The notes under the pieces are model-generated. The model ran no database searches. It worked only from the letters and a program-made list of their open reading frames with translations, and was not told the DNA's origin. This document shows positions 55,263 through 63,935 of a stretch of DNA of 64,000 bases, piece by piece; position 1 is the stretch's first letter, and every line of letters begins with the position of its first letter. This stretch comes from Burkholderiaceae bacterium. Lineage in GTDB: Bacteria > Pseudomonadota > Gammaproteobacteria > Burkholderiales > Burkholderiaceae_D. Both the position numbers and the translations under genes were made by a program. Location of the stretch: NCBI GenBank assembly GCA_030158675.1, contig JAOASL010000045.1, forward strand, positions 41,124 through 105,123, written 5' to 3'.

Positions 55263-56510
55263 TCAGGCGCCCGCAGGCAAAGCGTCGCCGCGGCCGAGCA
55301 ACCGCTGCAGCAAGTCGCGCACCGGACGGATCTCGCTGCCGAATGGCAGCTGGCCTGCACCACGGAAGAACAGGCCTTTATGGGTGTCGCCGTCGAATGC
55401 ATGGCCGAGCTGTTTGTCGATGCAGAACTGGCCCATCTCCCCCTTGCCATCACGCAGCCCGCAGTGTGCAAGGCAGTCGAAGGCCATGTTGCAGAGTCCC
55501 TTCACATGCGCGACCGCCTTCAGCTTCGGCTCAATATGCAAATATTTGTCGAGCCAGGGCGTGCGCACCGCGCGCGCCGGCAGGCCGGCAACGCTGATGA
55601 ATTCGACCAGGTCTTCCGGCTTTGCCTCGGCCAGCACCCGCTTGAACTCGGGCGCGGCATTCGATTCGACGGTAACGGCGAAGGCCGTACCAAGCTGCAC
55701 TGCAGCCGCGCCCAGCGCCTGCAGCCGCACGATGTCTTCATGCGAACTGATGCCGCCGGCCGCAATCAGCGGAATGTCGATGCCTTCGGCGGCGAAAAAT
55801 GTGCGCACCTGCGGAATGGCGACATCGAAATCGAAACGACGGTCGCCCAGGTCGGACACGCGCGCCGCGCCGAGATGTCCGCCGGCCAGTCGCGGATGCT
55901 CGATCACGACGGCGTCCGGCAGACGACCCTTCTTCATCCACTTGCGCACCACCAGCTGCACGCCGCGCGCATCGGACAGGATCGGTATCAGCGCAACGTT
56001 CGGGTAGTCCTGCGCCAGGTCCGGCAGATCCAGCGGCAGGCCGGCGCCGACCACGATTGCATCGGCGCCGCTGGCCAGTGCCTGCTTCACATAGGCCTCG
56101 TATTCGCTGAGAGCGCGCATGACGTTCACCGCGATCATGCCATGGCCGTCGGCGCGCGCGCGCGCGGTACGAACTTCACGGTCGAGCGCCTGAAGATTGG
56201 CCGCATCGATGGCGGGCTTGGAGCCGGCCATCTTGGTCAGGTGCGCGGTCTGTTCCATCAGGTCCGGATGCAGCCGGCGCAAATCAACCGCCGAGATCGT
56301 GCCGACGCCGCCAGCGCGCGCAACGGCGCCGGCAAGACCGCCGGCCGACACGCCCACGCCCATGCCGCCCTGCACCACCGGGATCAGTTCGCGTCCTGCC
56401 AGCCGCAGTGGCCGCAGGCCGCTGGCACAGGCCAGCGCGAGAAATTCGTTCAGGCTTGTCGACTCGGTGGTCAGTCCGGTCGTTGATTCGGTGGCGGCGG
56501 CGATCATCAT
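55263..56510 (-). CDS. Nitronate monooxygenase-family flavin oxidoreductase
   Basis: FMN enzyme of 415 residues with the N-terminal V-V-Q-G-G-M-G-V-G-V-S and a TIM-barrel. H (in I-E-H-P-R-L-A-G-G-H-L-G) and G-G-I-S-S-H-E-D follow, as in the NMO/2-nitropropane dioxygenase family. An extension of about 50 residues at the C terminus contains three cysteines (G-L-C-N, A-H-C-G, F-C-I-D). Its substrate is not known; many members act as enoyl-CoA or unknown reductases. Confidence 0.8.
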   Translation of the reverse strand: MMIAAATESTTGLTTESTSLNEFLALACASGLRPLRLAGRELIPVVQGGMGVGVSAGGLAGAVARAGGVGTISAVDLRRLHPDLMEQTAHLTKMAGSKPAIDAANLQALDREVRTARARADGHGMIAVNVMRALSEYEAYVKQALASGADAIVVGAGLPLDLPDLAQDYPNVALIPILSDARGVQLVVRKWMKKGRLPDAVVIEHPRLAGGHLGAARVSDLGDRRFDFDVAIPQVRTFFAAEGIDIPLIAAGGISSHEDIVRLQALGAAAVQLGTAFAVTVESNAAPEFKRVLAEAKPEDLVEFISVAGLPARAVRTPWLDKYLHIEPKLKAVAHVKGLCNMAFDCLAHCGLRDGKGEMGQFCIDKQLGHAFDGDTHKGLFFRGAGQLPFGSEIRPVRDLLQRLLGRGDALPAGA

Positions 56511-56785
56511 TGAATTTGTCGAGTCAGAATGCGCGCGATGTTCTCACCGCACATCGCAAATTTGCTTGACTCATGTCAAAAACGTCCGGATCGACGGCTT
56601 GTCCTGCGGCCGTTCAAGGCAAGGGGTAAGCGGCGGCATTGCCTCCATGTGTTTTTCATAACGGTCGTCGCGAACGCGCTGGCACAACCTGGCACGCAGC
56701 GCCTTTGCCCTGCCGCTGCCGGCATGATTTACCATGCAGTCTGTCGGTGCGCGGCGCGCGCCGGCGTTTCTTTGAAAGGCACAAG
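56511..56785. other. Divergent intergenic region
   Basis: 275 bp between the leftward nitronate-monooxygenase-like gene and the rightward secreted protein. No consensus promoter pair is clear; GACTCA/TGAGTC-like repeats occur near 56520 and 56570. AAGG at 56776-56779 serves the GTG start. Confidence 0.3.
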
Positions 56786-57259
56786 GTGAACCACGAAATC
56801 AGAATGGCCGCGGCAGCGCTGCTGGCCTGCGCCGCTTTCAGCAGCCATGCCGGCACGGAGAATGCACGCATGGCGAAGCAGGCACTGCACTGCTCGGCGA
56901 TCTTCACGGTATTCGCCGAGACCCACGCGGACGATGCCGTGCTCGGCAAGCAGTTCGCGCAGGGCGTCGAGATTTTCACCGCGCTGTATGCGAAAGAAAG
57001 CGGCGGCGAGTCTGCCGCGATACGACAGGAAGCCGCCACGCAGCGCGCTGCATTGCTGCAGCAGTTCCGCGAGCAGCTGGCCGACCGTGAACCTTATCTG
57101 CGCGAAGACGGCGTGGTGTGCGGCGCATGGGCCGATGGTTTTTTCGCGCAGGGGAATGACTACGCTTTCGTGCCGGTCTATCCGAAGGTGATCGGCATGG
57201 GCGCGCGGCAGAAATACACGAAGATCGCGGCGGACGCGTTCACGCGCTGGAAGAAGTGA
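56786..57259 (+). CDS. Small exported protein of unknown function
   Basis: A 157-residue protein from GTG 56786, which has AAGG 6 bp upstream; ATG 56804 is an alternative that shortens the signal. The signal peptide ends S-S-H-A. The mature part has two cysteines (L-H-C-S and V-V-C-G) and a helical body. It is reminiscent of several secreted orphan proteins in this window (25616, 43086), but I see no shared family. No operon partner. Confidence 0.68.
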   Translation: MNHEIRMAAAALLACAAFSSHAGTENARMAKQALHCSAIFTVFAETHADDAVLGKQFAQGVEIFTALYAKESGGESAAIRQEAATQRAALLQQFREQLADREPYLREDGVVCGAWADGFFAQGNDYAFVPVYPKVIGMGARQKYTKIAADAFTRWKK

Positions 57260-57306
57260 ACTACGCCTGAATGAAGTACGGCCGGCGAAGGCCCGCCGGC
57301 ACACGT

Positions 57307-58170
57307 TCAGATCATCGCCAGCGGCTGCTTGCGTTTCGGCGGCGGATACAGCGCATCGATGCGCGCCAGCGTATCGGCGTCCAGCGCCACCGTGGCGGCG
57401 GCGAGGTTCTCATCGATGCGCGCCGGCGTGGCCGACTTCGGTATCGCGACCACCTCTCCGCCGCGCACGACCCAGGCCAGCGCGAGCTGGGCGGCGCTCA
57501 GTCCGAGCGGCGCGGCGATGGCGGCCAGCCGCGCATCCTGCGCCAGTTCGCCCGAGGCCAGCGGCGTATACGCCATCAGCGGCATGCGCCGCGCCGACAT
57601 CGCCGGCAGCAGGTCGAACTCGGGGCCGCGTGCCTGCAGGCTGTAGTACACCTGGTTCGCCGCGCAGGCATCGCGTCCCGCATCCAATCCCATCCGTGCC
57701 TCAGTCGCGCACCAGGCAGCGAGCTCGGGCGCATCGAAATTGCTGACGCCCCAGTGCCGTATCAGGCCGCGCTCGCGCAGCGCGGCGAAGCCTTCCAGCG
57801 TGCGCTCGTAAGGCACGCTGCCCTCCCAGTGCAGCAGGAACAGGTCGACATACTCAAGGCCCAGCCGGCGCAGGCTGGCCTCGCAGGCGGCAATGGTGCC
57901 GTCGCGGCTGGCGTGCGTCGGCAGCACCTTGGTGACGATGCACAGGGCATCGCGACGGTTCGCTCCAAATGCCTTCAGCGCCTGTCCGACCACCCCCTCG
58001 GCACCGCCGTCCGCATACATCTCGGCGGTATCGATCAAGCGCACGCCGCGCTCCAGCGCATGCAGGATCGCATCGGCCTCCGTCTGCGCAGCCAGGCGCG
58101 ATTCGCCCATGTGCCAGGTGCCAAGACCAATCGGCGCATCCCTGAACAGCGACAGCATGGTGGTCGTCAT
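57307..58170 (-). CDS. Aldo-keto reductase
   Basis: NADPH-dependent (beta/alpha)8 reductase of 287 residues with the tetrad D47, Y52, K81 and H114 (in R-L-I-D-T-A-E-M-Y, V-T-K and L-L-H-W). The C-terminal coenzyme loop P-K-S-A-T is present. The length and text match the AKR5-like prokaryotic group. It is the last of a leftward set with the SDR (58212) and the hydrolase (59028), and may handle aldehydes from aromatic ring cleavage, though this is inference. Confidence 0.85.
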   Translation of the reverse strand: MTTTMLSLFRDAPIGLGTWHMGESRLAAQTEADAILHALERGVRLIDTAEMYADGGAEGVVGQALKAFGANRRDALCIVTKVLPTHASRDGTIAACEASLRRLGLEYVDLFLLHWEGSVPYERTLEGFAALRERGLIRHWGVSNFDAPELAAWCATEARMGLDAGRDACAANQVYYSLQARGPEFDLLPAMSARRMPLMAYTPLASGELAQDARLAAIAAPLGLSAAQLALAWVVRGGEVVAIPKSATPARIDENLAAATVALDADTLARIDALYPPPKRKQPLAMI

Positions 58171-58211
58171 CGGGGGCTCAGCGAGCGGCCAGCGTCAGAA
58201 CCGTGCGCGCC

Positions 58212-59000
58212 TCAGAACACGCCCGGATAATTGCCGCCGTCGATCAGCAGGTTCTGCCCGGTGATGTAGCCGGCCTGCGCGCTGCACAGGAAAGCGCAAT
58301 ACGCGCCGAACTCCTGCGGGTCGCCGAAACGACGCGCCGGAATCCCTTGCTGGCTGGCCGCGAGCATCGAGTCGGCGTCCTTGCCCTGCGCGGCGGCGAG
58401 CTTGCCGAGCATGCCGACCAGCCGGTCCGTCGCGAACGAACCGGGCAGCAGGTTGTTGATGGTGACGTTGTGCTCCACGGTTTCGCGCGCGATGCCGGCG
58501 ATGAAGCCGGTCAGTCCCGAGCGCGCACCACCGGACAGGTCGAGCATCCTGATCGGCGCCTTCACCGAACTGGAGGTGATGTTGATGATGCGGCCGAAGC
58601 GGCGCGCGATCATGGCATCCACGGTCGACTTGATCAGATCGATCGGCGTCAGCATGTTGTTCTCGACCGCGCGGCGCCAGTCCTCCAGACCAAACTGGCG
58701 GAATTCGCCAGGCGGCGGACCGCCGGCATTGGTAACCAGAATGTCCGGCGACGGGCAGGCGGCCAGCGCCTGCTGGCGACCTTCGGCGGTGGTGATGTCG
58801 CAGGCAATCGCCTGCACGCTGGCGCCGGACCCGGCGGCGATGGCCTGCATCGCCGTGCGAGTGGCATCCAGCGTGGCGGCGTCACGCGCGACGATGGTCA
58901 CGTTCACGCCCTCGCGCAGCAGCGCTTCCGCACAGGCGCGGCCCAGTCCCTTGCTGGCGCCGCAGACCAGCGCGTTTTTTCCTCTGATTCCCAGATCCAT
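58212..59000 (-). CDS. SDR-family protein lacking the YxxxK catalytic motif
   Basis: A 262-residue SDR-fold protein with the coenzyme motif C-G-A-S-K-G-L-G and N-A-G-G-P-P-P-G. The catalytic Y-x-x-x-K is replaced by S-G-G-A-R (residues 156-160), although the neighbouring serine strand I-T-S-S-S-V-K is kept. This divergent subgroup is widespread as 3-oxoacyl-ACP-reductase-like proteins. Either a different proton donor is used, or it is not a reductase. It is next to the DmpD-like gene. Confidence 0.8.
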   Translation of the reverse strand: MDLGIRGKNALVCGASKGLGRACAEALLREGVNVTIVARDAATLDATRTAMQAIAAGSGASVQAIACDITTAEGRQQALAACPSPDILVTNAGGPPPGEFRQFGLEDWRRAVENNMLTPIDLIKSTVDAMIARRFGRIINITSSSVKAPIRMLDLSGGARSGLTGFIAGIARETVEHNVTINNLLPGSFATDRLVGMLGKLAAAQGKDADSMLAASQQGIPARRFGDPQEFGAYCAFLCSAQAGYITGQNLLIDGGNYPGVF

Positions 59001-59027
59001 GATGCGTTTATCTCCTTAGTTTGGTGG

Positions 59028-59864
59028 TCAGCCTTCTTCTGCGAGGAAGTTTGCCACAAGCTGAGCGAAGCGCGCCGAATGTTCGATCTGAGTCCAGTGG
59101 CCGCAGCGGCCGTACACATGCAATTGCGAGCGCGAGATCAGCTGCGACAGCCGCACCGAGTTCTGCAGCGGGATCACCTGGTCCTCGCGACCATGGACGA
59201 TCAGCGTTTCCTTGTCGATCGCCGCAATGTCCTCGTCGCGGCTGGCCAGCGCGTCGACCGAGCGCTGCCGCGGCGCCGGGAACATCTGCGCATAGCTCTC
59301 GTGAAATCCGGGACGGATGCTGGCCTCGTAGCGCAGCTGCGCTAGCTCGTCATTGACCAGCCCGCGGTCATAGGCGAACACGTCCATGATGCGACGCATG
59401 TTCTCGAATGAGGGCTCATAGCCCCAGACGGCATCGAGTGCCGACGTGATCGGGAAGGACACACCGGCCGCCCCCATCAGCACCAGCCGGCGCACACGCT
59501 GCGGATGGCGGATCGTCAGCGCCAGCGACAGCGCGCCGCCGAATGAGTTGCCGACCAAATCCACCTGGTCGAGGCCGAGCGCATCAAGGAAGTCGATCGC
59601 CTGCTGCACCCAATTGTCCATCGTGTACTGGTAGCCGACCGGGCGCTCGGTGAAGCCGAAGCCGACCATATCCGGCGCCAGCACGCGCCGCGACTTCGCC
59701 AGTTCCGGCATCACCAGCCGCCAGTTCGCAAACGCCGACACGCCGGGGCCGGAGCCATGGATCAGTAATACCGGGAAACCGCTGCCGTTGTCGTGATAGT
59801 TCACCTGGATGCCGCCGGCCTGAATGCTGCGGCCGATTTCGGGCGATGTGACGGTCGTGCTCAT
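59028..59864 (-). CDS. 2-hydroxymuconic semialdehyde hydrolase-like, DmpD/XylF family
   Basis: Alpha/beta-hydrolase of 278 residues. The oxyanion strand L-L-I-H-G-S-G-P-G, nucleophile G-N-S-F-G-G (about S112), acid in H-G-R-E-D-Q-V-I-P and catalytic H in C-G-H-W-T-Q-I-E form the triad. This text matches the meta-cleavage-product hydrolases that split 2-hydroxymuconic semialdehydes after catechol 2,3-dioxygenase. Position close to the phenol hydroxylase supports this role. The next steps lie outside the window. Confidence 0.83.
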   Translation of the reverse strand: MSTTVTSPEIGRSIQAGGIQVNYHDNGSGFPVLLIHGSGPGVSAFANWRLVMPELAKSRRVLAPDMVGFGFTERPVGYQYTMDNWVQQAIDFLDALGLDQVDLVGNSFGGALSLALTIRHPQRVRRLVLMGAAGVSFPITSALDAVWGYEPSFENMRRIMDVFAYDRGLVNDELAQLRYEASIRPGFHESYAQMFPAPRQRSVDALASRDEDIAAIDKETLIVHGREDQVIPLQNSVRLSQLISRSQLHVYGRCGHWTQIEHSARFAQLVANFLAEEG

Positions 59865-59871
59865 GTTGTCC

Positions 59872-60591
59872 TCATGAAGTCTTGAAAAGATTGTTGCCGT
59901 TGCGGATGACGCGAACGATTAATTCGGGAGTGGCGCGAATGTGCGCCTCCAGTGCCAGCGCCGCGCGCGCATCCTGCCCGGCCAGTGCGGCGTCGAAGAT
60001 CTGCCGGTGCTCGCTGTGCACGTCGCGTCCGGTATGCAGGCCGATGGCATAGCGGCGATAACGCTCTGCATGCTGGGTCAGCTGGCGCACCAGTCGCAGC
60101 GACCACGGCGAGCCGCAGGCCGACAGCAGCGCCTCGTGGAACGCCGCGTTGGCTCTCTCCCAGCGCGGCACGTTCTCGTCGAGCAGCGGTTGCTCAAGCA
60201 CCGACATCCGCTCCCATGCGGCCGACAGCCGCGTGCGCCATTCGGCGTCGCCGTGGCGTATCGACAGCCGCAAGGCCTCGGTCTCGACGGCGACGCGCAC
60301 ATTGGTCACGTCGGTCAGGTCTTCGATGCTGATGGGTGCAACGGTAAAGCCGCGCTGCCCTTCGGCGGTCACGATCGCCTCGCTGACCAGCCGCGACAGC
60401 GCCTCGCGCACCGTGCCGGCGCCGACGTCGTAGCGCAGCTTCAGGTGCTCGACCAGCAGCTTCTCGCCAGGCACTAGCCGACCATTCAAAATGTCTTCGC
60501 GCAGCAGCCCGTAGGTGCGCTCGATCAACGTGCGATAACCCGCCGGTTCCTGACCTGCCTCACCGAGGCCGATCACTGATTTTTTTGCCAC
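59872..60591 (-). CDS. GntR/FadR-family (FCD) regulator
   Basis: Transcription factor of 239 residues, probably starting at GTG 60591. The N-terminal winged HTH reads L-R-E-D-I-L-N-G-R-L-V-P-G-E-K-L, and the C-terminal FCD domain has metal-binding-type histidines (F-H-E-A-L and E-H-R-Q-I-F-D-A). GntR regulators control meta-pathway genes in several Comamonas- and Burkholderia-type clusters. It sits between the DmpR regulator and the hydrolase gene, in the same direction, so it may govern the downstream SDR, hydrolase and AKR. Confidence 0.86.
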   Translation of the reverse strand: MAKKSVIGLGEAGQEPAGYRTLIERTYGLLREDILNGRLVPGEKLLVEHLKLRYDVGAGTVREALSRLVSEAIVTAEGQRGFTVAPISIEDLTDVTNVRVAVETEALRLSIRHGDAEWRTRLSAAWERMSVLEQPLLDENVPRWERANAAFHEALLSACGSPWSLRLVRQLTQHAERYRRYAIGLHTGRDVHSEHRQIFDAALAGQDARAALALEAHIRATPELIVRVIRNGNNLFKTS

Positions 60592-60633
60592 TTCCCTGCT
60601 CCAGATATTCTTTAGTTCACGTCCGGCTGCGTA

Positions 60634-62310
60634 TCAACGCTCGTGTATCCGCTGCAACCGATAGGACAGTTGCGGCCGCGTCAGCCCCAGCGCGCGCGCG
60701 GCCGCAGACAGGTTGCCGCCGGCGCGTTCGACTGCCTGCTGTATCAGCCCGTCCTCGAGCGCATCGAGCGACAGACCGCGCTTCTGCAATTCCTCATATA
60801 GCGCGCCGAGGTCCGCCACCGGCCCGGGCTTCAATTCGCCGCTGGCGCCGACGGTCATCTGCGGCGCGCTCGGCGCGACCGCGAACAGATCATCGACATC
60901 AACCATCTGGCCGGGCGACGTAATGATCAGGCCGCGCTCGATCAGGTTTTCCAGCTCGCGCACATTGCCCGGCCATGCATAGCTGCGCATCACATCCAGC
61001 GCGCGGTCGGTGAAGCCGGCGACGCGCTTGTTATGCAGCGCCATGAAATGCTGCAGCATGTGGTTGGCGAGCGGTTCGATGTCCTCGACGCGCTCGCGCA
61101 GCGACGGTATACCGATCGGATAGACGTTCAGCCGGTACATCAGGTCGCGCCGGAACCGTCCGGCCTCGACCGCCGCCTGCAGATCGACGTTGGTGGCGGC
61201 CACCACACGCACATCGACCTTGCGCGTGGCCGTCGCGCCAAGCCGCTCGATCTCGCCGGTCTGCAGCACGCGCAACAGCTTGGCCTGCGCCGCCGGCGGC
61301 AGTTCGCCGAGTTCGTCGAGGAACAGCGTGCCGCCGTCGGCGCGTTCGAAACGGCCGGGCCGCGCCGCGCCGGCGCCGGTGAAGGCGCCCTTCTCCGCAC
61401 CGAACAGCTCGCTCTCGATCAGGTCATGCGGCAGCGCTGCGCAATTGATTGCCACGAAGGGCTTGGTCGCGCGCAGGCTCATCGCGTGCAGCGTACGCGC
61501 AAAGCGCTCCTTGCCAACGCCGGTCTCGCCGGTCAGCAGCACCGTCACCTGCGTGGCCGCCGCCTTGCGCAAGAGCCCGATGGCTTTCTCGAACGCCTTG
61601 GAGCGGCCGATCAGTTCGCCCAGGTCATCGCGGGGCTGCAGCGAGTCGCGCAGGCTCTCGAGGTCGGCCTGCATGTCCTCGATGCGTACCAGCATCGAGT
61701 CGGCCTCGTAGTCTTCCTGCATCTGCTCGGCGTCGGGCCAGTCCTTCAGCGGCCGGCCTTCGATCACGCAATGCTCATGGCCGCAGCCCGCGCACTGCAC
61801 TTCCTTGTAGACGATCTGCTGCCCGAAAAAGGCGGTGGTATAGCCGGACGCATAGCCAATCAGCATCCAGCAGACCGGTTCGTCCTGCGGACCGAAGTCG
61901 CGCAGGTGGGTCTCGACTTCCCAAGAATGGTCCCAGCGGAACAGGCCATGGTAGGTGCCGGCCTCGACATCAAACTCGAGACTGTCCGGCGTCACCTGCA
62001 CCGCGCCTTCGAGCATGTGCAGTTGCGGGCCGACCGTGAACTGCTCGAACGGCGTGCCGTCCGGCCGCACCTGGCGCGCCAGCGCGGCATCGCGCATGCC
62101 CGCTTCGAAGCCGGCGCGCTTGAGCACGCGGCGGGCCTGTTTGACGCCGATGGTCTGGATCAATTCCTTGCGCAGGCTGCCCAGCGCGCCCAGGTGAAGC
62201 AGCACCATCCGGTGGCCGGCAAGCCAGATCCGGCCGTCGCTGGCCGAAAAATGGACCAGCCGACGCAAATCCGCATCACTGGGAAAGGGTGGGAGCTTAT
62301 CCGTAGGCAT
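60634..62310 (-). CDS. dmpR: DmpR/MopR-type phenol-responsive sigma-54 activator
   Basis: A 558-residue activator of sigma-54 promoters. The N-terminal V4R sensor keeps the phenol-contact pair of MopR (H98 and W126 here, H106/W134 in MopR) and the zinc ligands C147, E170, C173 and C181, all at MopR spacing. The AAA+ domain has Walker A G-E-T-G-V-G-K-E and the sigma-54 loop G-A-F-T-G-A. A FIS-type HTH ends the protein. It is divergent from dmpKL and, by homology, binds the upstream sites and activates them when phenol is present. Confidence 0.95.
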   Translation of the reverse strand: MPTDKLPPFPSDADLRRLVHFSASDGRIWLAGHRMVLLHLGALGSLRKELIQTIGVKQARRVLKRAGFEAGMRDAALARQVRPDGTPFEQFTVGPQLHMLEGAVQVTPDSLEFDVEAGTYHGLFRWDHSWEVETHLRDFGPQDEPVCWMLIGYASGYTTAFFGQQIVYKEVQCAGCGHEHCVIEGRPLKDWPDAEQMQEDYEADSMLVRIEDMQADLESLRDSLQPRDDLGELIGRSKAFEKAIGLLRKAAATQVTVLLTGETGVGKERFARTLHAMSLRATKPFVAINCAALPHDLIESELFGAEKGAFTGAGAARPGRFERADGGTLFLDELGELPPAAQAKLLRVLQTGEIERLGATATRKVDVRVVAATNVDLQAAVEAGRFRRDLMYRLNVYPIGIPSLRERVEDIEPLANHMLQHFMALHNKRVAGFTDRALDVMRSYAWPGNVRELENLIERGLIITSPGQMVDVDDLFAVAPSAPQMTVGASGELKPGPVADLGALYEELQKRGLSLDALEDGLIQQAVERAGGNLSAAARALGLTRPQLSYRLQRIHER

Positions 62311-62373
62311 CGCGTAATTATCGATAAAAATAAGAAAAAGGGAAGAATTTTCTCAAGGTGACCTCCGGCAGGA

Positions 62374-62391
62374 TTTGATCATTTCATCAAA
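62374..62391. promoter_or_regulatory. DmpR-type upstream activating sequence
   Basis: TTTGATCATTTCATCAAA is an imperfect palindrome with TTTGAT and ATCAAA ends. This matches the DmpR/XylR binding-site style (TTGATC-AATTGATCAA type). Its centre is about 175 bp upstream of the -24 element, in the range of known UASs. A weaker half site (TTTGATGAATTCAAGA, 62414-62429) lies 39 bp closer to the promoter and could be the second UAS. Confidence 0.65.
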
Positions 62392-62553
62392 TTACGCCAA
62401 ACATCCTCAATCATTTGATGAATTCAAGATGCATTTACGGCATTTTTTGCTGTATTGCACCATTGAAATGCAGAAGCACTCGCTGAGACTTCACCTAGCA
62501 AAACCAAGCCTTTCCGGTTTTTTATCGAGATTATTTGAATTTCCGGTACCAGC

Positions 62554-62569
62554 TGGCACAGCTATTGCA
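62554..62569 (+). promoter_or_regulatory. Sigma-54 promoter of the phenol hydroxylase operon
   Basis: TGGCAC (62554-62559), a 5-bp spacer and TTGCA (62565-62569) give an exact -24/-12 element. The transcription start would be near 62580, leaving a leader of about 40 bases before dmpK. Its position between the DmpR-type UAS and dmpK is the standard Po-type arrangement. Confidence 0.9.
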
Positions 62570-62620
62570 AGAGGGATATACGTCCGACAGATAACTTGTT
62601 ATAGGGCAACTGATCCGATT

Positions 62621-62902
62621 ATGAGCGCACCCAACTTAAATTCCAAGCCGACATCTGTCGCACCTGACAGCCTCGACGCGCTGGTAACCGACGAGGCCAC
62701 GCTGGCTCGCCGTTACGTGCGCATCACCGGTCAGCAGCCCAACGGCATCATCGCCTTCGAGTTTTCCGTCGGCTGGCCGGACATGAGCGTGGAGCTGGCA
62801 TTGCCAGAGCCACTGTTCAATGAGTTCTGTTCAAAAAACAAAGTCGAATTCCTCACCGAAGCGGTGGGGGAAAAGCTGGGAGACCATCATGACGAGCATT
62901 GA
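62621..62902 (+). CDS. dmpK: Phenol hydroxylase assembly protein DmpK
   Basis: A 93-residue protein from ATG 62621, the first gene after the sigma-54 promoter. DmpK-type proteins (PhcK/P0) help insert iron into the oxygenase and are dispensable for catalysis. The motif R-Y-V-R-I-T and G-I-I-A-F-E-F-S-V-G-W-P-D are typical. Its end overlaps dmpL by 14 bp, showing coupling. Confidence 0.9.
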   Translation: MSAPNLNSKPTSVAPDSLDALVTDEATLARRYVRITGQQPNGIIAFEFSVGWPDMSVELALPEPLFNEFCSKNKVEFLTEAVGEKLGDHHDEH

Positions 62903-63887
62903 CCTGCAGGCAAAGGAAATCAAGCCGGCCCGCAACACCTTCACCCATGTGGCGAAGTACATCGGCGGCGACAAGCCGGCCACCCGCTATCAGGAAGCCA
63001 CCTTCGGCGCGCAGCCGACGCAGAACTTCCACTACCGCCCGACCTGGGATCCGAAGCATGAGCTGTTTGATGCCTCACGCTCCGCGATCAAGCTGGCCGA
63101 CTGGTATGTGCTGAAGGATCCGCGCCAGTATTACTACGCCACCTGGACCATCGCCCGTGCGCGCCAGCATGAGGCGGTCGAGGCCAACTACCAGTTCGTC
63201 GATTCGCGCGGACTGCTTGCGCGCATGACCGACGAAGTGCGCGCCAGCGCCTGCCAGGTGCTGATGCCGCTGCGCCATGTGGCCTGGGCCGGCAACATGA
63301 ACAACACCTTCATCTGTGCGTACGGCTACGGCACCGCGCTGACTGCCGCCGCCAACTTCCACGCGATGGACCACCTCGGCATCGCGCAATATCTGACCCG
63401 CTTCGGACTCGCAGTCGACGAGCCGGGCGTGCTCGACGCCGGCAAGAACGACTGGCTGAACGATCCGCGCTGGCAGGTGCTGCGCCGGCTGGTCGAGGAC
63501 ACGCTGGTGATGCAGGATCCGATGGAGATGTTCGTTGCGCAGAACCTCGTACTGGACGGCATGCTCTACCCGCTGATCTATGGCGCCTATATCGATGAAT
63601 ACCTGACGCTGAAGGGTGGAACGGCGGTGGCGATGCTGACCGCGTTCATGCCCGAGTGGCACGACGAATGCGCGCGCTGGGTCGAAGCCGTCGTCAAGTC
63701 CGCCGCCGCCGAATCCGAAGAGAACAAGCAGATCGTCACCGACTGGATCCGCACCTGGGCCGACCGCGTGCAGGCAGCGCTGGCGCCGGTTGCCGAGATC
63801 GCGCTCGGCGAACACGGACAGGAAGCGCTGGCCGAGACGCGCACCGTGTTCAATGCGCGCGTGACAAAGATCGGCATCACGCTCTGA
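62889..63887 (+). CDS. dmpL: Phenol hydroxylase beta subunit DmpL
   Basis: Non-catalytic oxygenase subunit of the soluble diiron phenol hydroxylase, 332 residues from ATG 62889. Features are Y-R-P-T-W-D-P, the A-R-A-R-Q-H-E helix and F-I-C-A-Y-G-Y-G-T-A-L. It packs with DmpN (alpha) and DmpO; those genes should lie to the right. The ATG sits within the end of dmpK. Confidence 0.94.
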   Translation: MTSIDLQAKEIKPARNTFTHVAKYIGGDKPATRYQEATFGAQPTQNFHYRPTWDPKHELFDASRSAIKLADWYVLKDPRQYYYATWTIARARQHEAVEANYQFVDSRGLLARMTDEVRASACQVLMPLRHVAWAGNMNNTFICAYGYGTALTAAANFHAMDHLGIAQYLTRFGLAVDEPGVLDAGKNDWLNDPRWQVLRRLVEDTLVMQDPMEMFVAQNLVLDGMLYPLIYGAYIDEYLTLKGGTAVAMLTAFMPEWHDECARWVEAVVKSAAAESEENKQIVTDWIRTWADRVQAALAPVAEIALGEHGQEALAETRTVFNARVTKIGITL

Positions 63888-63935
63888 CCGGCCGCGCCGG
63901 CACAACAACAAAATAACTCATTACTAGGGGAAGAC

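Noticed and set aside
62408-62420. Possible IHF site in the phenol promoter region
   Set aside because: One consensus base mismatches and it overlaps the second UAS; IHF involvement is known for such promoters but this match alone is not convincing.
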